From: Serinicoccus kebangsaanensis
GTDB lineage: Bacteria; Actinomycetota; Actinomycetes; Actinomycetales; Dermatophilaceae
Direction of reading: 5' to 3'
Assembly (NCBI RefSeq): GCF_008919445.1
Contig: NZ_VSLG01000013.1
Span: forward strand, 31,652-95,651
Length of the DNA stretch: 64,000 nt
Both the position numbers and the translations under genes were made by a program. Under the pieces are notes generated by a model. The model was not told where the DNA came from. It saw nothing but the letters and a program-made list of their open reading frames with translations, and made no database searches. Position 1 is the stretch's first letter. Every line of letters begins with the position of its first letter. This document shows positions 59,457 through 64,000 of the stretch, in pieces.

Positions 59457-60454
59457 TGCCTGTGATCTCCTTTCATCAGCACGACCCAGGGATTGCCGTC
59501 GCCGATGTCTACGCGCACTCGGCCTACGGGCACAGCGCGGAGCTGATCGACGGTGGCAGGTGGGAGTGCGCCGCCGATCAGAGCACCGGCATCGTCTACC
59601 CCTACATCCGCCGCGAAGCTGGTGGTCCGCGGATGTACGACACGGTGACGCCCTACGGGTACGGCGGCATCTCTGTGCCCGACGGCACGTCACCAGAGTC
59701 GGTCACGGCCTTCCGACACGCCTACATCGCTGCGGCCAGGGCGCGAGGACTCGTGGCTGAGGTCTTCCGGCTCTCCCCGCTTGATCCGCAGGGCGCCCTC
59801 GTGGAGACCACGTCGCATCTCCGCGATCACCCGACCTTCTTGTCCCACATCCATGACGTAGACAGCGAGTTCGCGGCCGTCTCGGGCGCTCACCGCACCG
59901 CCTGCCGCAAGGCAGACAGGTCCGGCGTCAGCGTCGCCGAGACCGATCCTGCGGGCCTGGTGACGGCCGATCACCCCTTCCGAGAGATCTACGACGAGAC
60001 CATGGCCCGAGTCGGGGCTCGCGGCTCGCTACGCCTCCCGGACGAGTACTACCGTCGGCTTCTGCAGCTACCTGGCCGAGCCCTCAGACTCGTCCTGGCC
60101 TCGATCGATGGGGACGTGGTTGCGGGGGCCATCTTCCTGGCCTGGGGAAGCCGCCTCCACTACCACCTCTCCGGAGCGACCGTGCAGGGCCGACGCGCTC
60201 AGGCGACCAATGCGATCATCGAGTTCGCCAAGCGTGAGATGTTGCCGACCCCCTTCACCCTGCACCTGGGTGGCGGACTCGGAGGTGACGACGCCCTGGC
60301 CAGGTTCAAGAGCCGCTGCACCAGCTCGACCGCGGTGATGCAGCTCCGCACTGCCGTCATCGATTCCTCGGCGTTTGCGAGCTTGTCGTCCGAGGTGCCG
60401 TCTACGGACTACTTCCCCCCGTGGCACGCCCCGCCGGCGAGGGCTGAGTCATGA
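59456..60454 (+). CDS. FemAB/GNAT-like acyltransferase
   Basis: 332 residues. Two GNAT halves as in FemAB/'BioF2-like' proteins: an N-terminal half with GIVYPYIRREAGGPRMYDTV and TPYGYGGISVP, and a C-terminal half with VLASIDGDVVAGAIFLAWGS, LHYHLSGATVQGRRAQATNA and FTLHLGGGLGGDDALARFKS. In exopolysaccharide clusters these proteins acylate or aminoacylate sugars. It may supply the N-acylation that PglD does in classical pathways, as no PglD gene is seen. ATG 59456 shares a base with the preceding stop (TGATG). Confidence 0.82.
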   Translation: MPVISFHQHDPGIAVADVYAHSAYGHSAELIDGGRWECAADQSTGIVYPYIRREAGGPRMYDTVTPYGYGGISVPDGTSPESVTAFRHAYIAAARARGLVAEVFRLSPLDPQGALVETTSHLRDHPTFLSHIHDVDSEFAAVSGAHRTACRKADRSGVSVAETDPAGLVTADHPFREIYDETMARVGARGSLRLPDEYYRRLLQLPGRALRLVLASIDGDVVAGAIFLAWGSRLHYHLSGATVQGRRAQATNAIIEFAKREMLPTPFTLHLGGGLGGDDALARFKSRCTSSTAVMQLRTAVIDSSAFASLSSEVPSTDYFPPWHAPPARAES

Positions 60455-61641
60455 CGAAAATTCTCTTCGGAGTCACTTCCGAAAATACGGCGCATGCGTT
60501 CTTGGACGGCCATCTCCACGAACTCGCTAGCGCTGGCTGTCAGGTGCATCTGCTGTGCGGCGATGGACAGGGTAGCCTACTCCAAGAACTAGCCGACAGA
60601 AACCAGACAACTCTCCACACCATTCCGCTAAGCCGGCAGCCTGCCCCGCTCCGTGACCTCAAAGCACTCCTGGCCGTCTACCGCATCGTACGATCCGTGG
60701 CACCAAATATCGTGAGCGCAGGAACACCGAAGATGTCGATGCTCCTACTAGTAGCGAGTTGGTGCGCGCGAGTCCCTCGCCGGGTCTACATTGTCCATGG
60801 CCTACGCCATGAAGGGATGTCGGGCTGGCGAAAGAAGAGTCAACAACTCCTTGAGTTCATGCTCTGCAAAGTAGCAACGGATACTGCAGCTGTTAGCGAG
60901 TCAGTGCGACATGGGCTGTCCGCGATAGGCGTCCCGAAGAAAGCAATCGATGTGGTCGGCCACGGATCCCCCGACGGCGTTGACAAAGAGTTCTTCCAGC
61001 TTCCCACTCCGGCGAATCTTGATTTGTTTCGCGCGCACTACGCAATCGATCCAACGCGCCCTACCATCGGCTTTGCAGCTCGGTTGACGCATGACAAAGG
61101 CATTGGCGTCATGGCCGATGCTGCGAGAAATCTGCCATACGTGCAATTCTTGCTCGCGGGACGGCCAGAACCCGCGAATCAAGAAGACGTCCGAATACTG
61201 CAGCGTCTCAACGACAGTCCCAACGTAATCCTCGTGGGTCGTCTTGACGACATGCGCCCTCTGTACGCCGTTAGCGACGTGTTCGCCCTCCCAACCCGGA
61301 GAGAAGGACTCCCTACTGTCATTCTTGAGGCTTCAGCAAGCGGAACCCCAACAGTCGCCATGGATGCCACAGGAACTCGAGATCTGGTTCAGGACGAGTC
61401 CAATGGACGACTGGTTGCGCAGGGCGACACCGCCGCCTTTATCGACGCGCTGCGCGACTTGGTTGACAACACAGACAAGAGGCGACGATTTGGTCAGTGC
61501 GCCCGGGCCTTCGTGGCCGCGAGGTACGATCAGAATACAGTTCGACGAGACTGGCGGCACTACTACCTAGAATCTCGCGCTGTAAGCAAGCGCAACACCA
61601 TCTCTCCAAAAAGTAGACCACGCAACGTGGAGGACTCTTGA
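60451..61641 (+). CDS. Glycosyltransferase family 4 (PglA-like)
   Basis: 396 residues, GT-B fold. N-terminal ILFGVTSENTAHAFLDGHLH and VYIVHGLRHEGMSGWRKKSQ. Donor domain with TIGFAARLTHDKGIGVMADA, LVGRLDDMRPLYAVSDVFAL and PTRREGLPTVILEASASGTP (E-x7-E region). It should add a second sugar to the undecaprenyl-linked residue, as PglA does. From this gene onward the base composition drops sharply to about 55% G+C with ordinary A/T third positions, unlike the genes before it. ATG overlaps the previous stop (ATGA). Confidence 0.88.
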   Translation: MTKILFGVTSENTAHAFLDGHLHELASAGCQVHLLCGDGQGSLLQELADRNQTTLHTIPLSRQPAPLRDLKALLAVYRIVRSVAPNIVSAGTPKMSMLLLVASWCARVPRRVYIVHGLRHEGMSGWRKKSQQLLEFMLCKVATDTAAVSESVRHGLSAIGVPKKAIDVVGHGSPDGVDKEFFQLPTPANLDLFRAHYAIDPTRPTIGFAARLTHDKGIGVMADAARNLPYVQFLLAGRPEPANQEDVRILQRLNDSPNVILVGRLDDMRPLYAVSDVFALPTRREGLPTVILEASASGTPTVAMDATGTRDLVQDESNGRLVAQGDTAAFIDALRDLVDNTDKRRRFGQCARAFVAARYDQNTVRRDWRHYYLESRAVSKRNTISPKSRPRNVEDS

Positions 61642-62549
61642 ACATAACCTCACGCCTAGGCAGGCACTCGTCCATGAAGAGGGTCAAAGAATCTGCTAGA
61701 CGCGCATACGGCGAAATTATCCGCGGGCGAACTCGCGTCCGATTAATCCACGAGGAGTCTAGACCCGCAGAAACCCCACCGCGCTTCATCTTATCTCTTT
61801 ATAGGTCTGGAACAACCCTGCTGAGATACTGCCTCGACTCACATCCCCAGCTAGCCGTCCCTCCGGAGACTGATTTCATTGGCCTGCTCGCCAAGATTCT
61901 GGAGGATCAGCAGTCACTAGCCGGCTACCGCGACTTGGGCTACGACGCAGAAGACGCGCGGAGAGTTCTCGCAGATGCAGCTCGTCGGCCACTTGACACT
62001 TACGCGGCAGGCAGGGACGCTTCCGCCGGGTGGGTCGACAAGTCACCGCGCAACGCAGAGAGTCCCGCATCGATATATGCGCTCTTTCCCGATTCGAGAA
62101 TGGTGATAATGCACCGACACCCATTGGATCAGATTCATTCCTTCACGCGTGGCGGGAGCTTCTGTCATCCTGCATTGCGCGTGTCGATACACGGAGAAGA
62201 ATTGATCGCGGCTGCGGCCGAATACTGGCGCGCCAATACTAAGCTGCTCATCCAGGAGAGCGAGTCACACGCCGAATCAACCTTGGCCATGCGCTACGAA
62301 GATCTGTGCGCGCAACCTGAGAGAATCTTGCGGGATGTTCTGTCTCACTACGGTCTAGAGTGGTCCTCGGAAGTACTCAAGTATCATGCCCATGATCATG
62401 ATCTGGGGCGAGAGGCTGGCAGGGTTGCAGGAACGCGAGGCTTTAGCGTCTCTGCCGATGCTTGGCGAAACTGGCCAGCGGAGTGGGCAGAACGCGCGTG
62501 GGAAGTGACCTCACGCGAGGCTACCCTACTAGGCTACACGATTGCGTAG
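61638..62549 (+). CDS. Second sulfotransferase-family protein
   Basis: 303 residues. A basic N-terminus precedes the phosphosulfate loop PRFILSLYRSGTTLLRYCLD (~48-67). WVDKSPRNAESPASIYALFP and MVIMHRHPLDQIHSFTR (3'-phosphate site) follow, then LAMRYEDLCAQPERILRDVL. The TTG start at 61638 overlaps the glycosyltransferase stop (TTGA), with GTGGAGG upstream. Low-G+C composition like its neighbour. Likely sulfates the same surface glycan. Confidence 0.8.
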   Translation: MNITSRLGRHSSMKRVKESARRAYGEIIRGRTRVRLIHEESRPAETPPRFILSLYRSGTTLLRYCLDSHPQLAVPPETDFIGLLAKILEDQQSLAGYRDLGYDAEDARRVLADAARRPLDTYAAGRDASAGWVDKSPRNAESPASIYALFPDSRMVIMHRHPLDQIHSFTRGGSFCHPALRVSIHGEELIAAAAEYWRANTKLLIQESESHAESTLAMRYEDLCAQPERILRDVLSHYGLEWSSEVLKYHAHDHDLGREAGRVAGTRGFSVSADAWRNWPAEWAERAWEVTSREATLLGYTIA

Positions 62550-62588
62550 AGGCGTCGTCTACTGCGAATACGTAAGGAACGAGGTTAA

Positions 62589-63767
62589 GTGGCCGCGATT
62601 TTGCCCTCACTAGTCATGGGCGTGGCGTCGCTGCTCCTGCTTGTGGTTGTGTGTGTCCGAACCGACAGGAGCTTCTTCTTCCCACTTGTGTGTGTGTTCT
62701 CTTTCAACCTTGTGTCCGGCCTCTTCCTTTTTAATGCAACTGGGCTGGGAGTGGATGCCAGCCTCTACGACGAGACAGCTCGAGGGACGTTGGCCTATTG
62801 GACTGGTGATTCTGATACAGCGCCGGATTCACTCCCCGGGAAAACGGGTTACGTCTGGTTTTTGGCGGCAGTCTACCTCGTGCTTGGCGTGACGCCGTAT
62901 CCGATATTGGTCCTGAATGCCTTGGCGGTAGCACTTTCCGGACTAGCCATCGCCCGTACAGTTGGTCTGCTAGGTGGACTGCAGCTGGCTCAGAAGTTGG
63001 GTGCTTGGAGTGGCATTCTGGTCCCTGGCCTTGTGTTTTGGACCAAGGACGTCTTGCGGGAGCCGTATATTTTTCTCTTCACGGCACTGTCCGCCATGGC
63101 CGTGATTCTGTGCGCCGATGGGAGAAGATGGATATCATGGTCGATTATCTCTGTCGTGGGTCTCTTCGGAACTCGGCAGGAGTCAGTGATCATCGTTGGC
63201 GCAGCCTTAATTGTGGCATTGCTGCTCTCGAAGGGCCAGCGGTTTGGTTCTCGAATATTTGTCCTTGCAGCGTCGGGGCTTCTAGTAAGTCCCGTCCTTG
63301 CTTATGCCCTTCGACAGCTTCCTTCAGCTGACCTGCAGTCTCTACGGGTGACCAATGCGAGAGGAGCGACCAGCATTGCGCCTGGGACGGATCTGCCAAT
63401 AGATCCCCTTAGTGTAGCAAGGAGTTTTGGCGGACCGTTCCCATGGGAGTGGTCTGGTCCGCTGTTCTTGCTGGCGATTGATGCCGTTTTCTCCTGGATC
63501 ATCTTATTCTTCGCTATCTACTGGGTGAGGCGCAATTCCTGGCCGGGGCTATGGGCGCTGTTCTTGCCCGCGGTCGCGTTATACCTCGTGGTTTCGGTAA
63601 CTGCCGCTTACAACTACGGGCTCCTTGTTCGGATACGCACTCAGCCCTTAGTGCTTCTACTGCCACTAGGTCTGGCAGGCCTCGGCGACTTCCTAGATCG
63701 CTTTGCCCGCCGCGGTAGCCGGCCTTCTCAGGCGCCTTCCCGCGCTGGGGCAAGCCCTGTGCCTTAG
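62589..63767 (+). CDS. Polytopic membrane protein, O-antigen-polymerase/GT39-like candidate
   Basis: 392 residues, about ten hydrophobic helices, with a large extracytoplasmic loop around residues 45-85 (LYDETARGTLAYWTGDSDTA). A conserved-looking WTKDVLREPYIFLFTALSAM segment and Arg-rich end follow. The topology fits Wzy-like polymerases or GT39-type glycosyltransferases in glycan clusters, but no diagnostic motif is certain. GTG 62589 lies 40 nt after the sulfotransferase stop. Low G+C. A terminator-like hairpin follows. Confidence 0.65.
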   Translation: MAAILPSLVMGVASLLLLVVVCVRTDRSFFFPLVCVFSFNLVSGLFLFNATGLGVDASLYDETARGTLAYWTGDSDTAPDSLPGKTGYVWFLAAVYLVLGVTPYPILVLNALAVALSGLAIARTVGLLGGLQLAQKLGAWSGILVPGLVFWTKDVLREPYIFLFTALSAMAVILCADGRRWISWSIISVVGLFGTRQESVIIVGAALIVALLLSKGQRFGSRIFVLAASGLLVSPVLAYALRQLPSADLQSLRVTNARGATSIAPGTDLPIDPLSVARSFGGPFPWEWSGPLFLLAIDAVFSWIILFFAIYWVRRNSWPGLWALFLPAVALYLVVSVTAAYNYGLLVRIRTQPLVLLLPLGLAGLGDFLDRFARRGSRPSQAPSRAGASPVP

Positions 63768-63841
63768 CGTGCTCTGCAGCGGGTGCACCTCCGCATAGGC
63801 ATCGGGCGGTGCGTCCGCTCTTAAGGGTCGAGAAGCGGCCC

Positions 63842-63863
63842 CTGGGCTCACCAGCCCAGGGAC
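63842..63863. terminator. Hairpin CCCTGGGCT-CACC-AGCCCAGGG
   Basis: Nine-bp perfect arms with a 4-nt loop, 75 nt after the last gene of the glycan cluster. The likely end of that operon. Confidence 0.7.
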
Positions 63864-63925
63864 TAGAGAGGCTCGGTGCATGCCAACCTGGAGCCGTAGT
63901 TGAGTCCAGCACACGGGTGTAAGCG

Positions 63926-64000
63926 TGTCAACGGCAGGCCAAATCTGACCCCCTGACGGCAGGTGAAAGCTGACCCCCTGCATGTCAGTTCTCTTCCTGG
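63926..64000. mobile_element. IS21-like element end (25-bp tandem terminal repeats), continues past window
   Basis: From 63926 (TGTCAACGGCAGG) there are two tandem 25-bp repeats: 63931-63955 and 63956-63980, sharing ACGGCAGG and CTGACCCCCTG. Multiple short repeats at a terminus beginning with TG are characteristic of IS21-family elements. No transposase is inside the window, so the family call is tentative. It marks the right border of the glycan island. Confidence 0.55.

Overview
The window is about 72% G+C over most of its length. It has actinobacterial features: mycothiol-type DinB enzyme, 13E12/DUF222-HNH protein, DUF6458 and DUF4235 proteins, leaderless promoters, many GTG/TTG starts and 4-nt ATGA/GTGA gene overlaps. 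The hexamer GTATGC/GCATAC recurs dozens of times. Together these suggest a Micrococcales actinomycete of the Serinicoccus/Ornithinimicrobium (Intrasporangiaceae-like) type. The genus is an inference, not a sequence match.

Layout. 0-6.4 kb: partial purU, a DUF418 membrane protein divergent from its probable TetR repressor (two operators between them), and pntA-pntB with a P1 peptidase. 6.5-12.2 kb: a complete Opp/Dpp-type peptide ABC importer (A-B-C-D-F), with a large hairpin between the binding-protein and permease genes. 12.2-22 kb: glycerate kinase, two facing arrays of 22-bp repeats, an acyl-CoA dehydrogenase, GNAT, GtrA, DUF6458, nitrilase, a CopD-CtaG fusion, a DinB-like enzyme and DUF368. 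22.0-22.9 kb: a VapBC-type toxin-antitoxin cassette between two identical 56-bp hairpin repeats. 22.9-30.2 kb: branched-chain 2-oxoacid dehydrogenase (E1a-E1b-E2), a YvlD/holin-like protein, hisC-like aminotransferase, a GNAT-S4 fusion and a CPBP protease.

30.2-42.1 kb: a co-oriented run of DUF2891, histidine kinase, response regulator, three glycosyltransferases, an exporter-type ABC protein, a tandem-kinase protein and a secreted protein with an Asp-rich tail. A nearly identical 20-bp palindrome lies upstream of the glycosyltransferase operon and upstream of the Asp-tail gene, suggesting one regulon and an uncharacterised glycoconjugate or glycolipid export system. 42.1-48 kb: thioesterase, lipoprotein, a 13E12-family HNH protein with an SOS-like box, and metZ.

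48-54.1 kb: thiamine transporter genes thiQ, thiP and thiB. ThiB and thiPQ each have a TPP riboswitch, and an AbiEi/AbiEii-type (type IV) toxin-antitoxin pair sits between them. 54.5-63.8 kb: a surface-glycan island encoding a CapD/PglF-like dehydratase, an aminotransferase, a PglC-like sugar transferase, a FemAB-like acyltransferase, a glycosyltransferase, two sulfotransferases and a polymerase-like membrane protein. G+C falls sharply near 60.45 kb, and the window ends in what looks like an IS21-type element terminus. No tRNA, rRNA or CRISPR array was seen.
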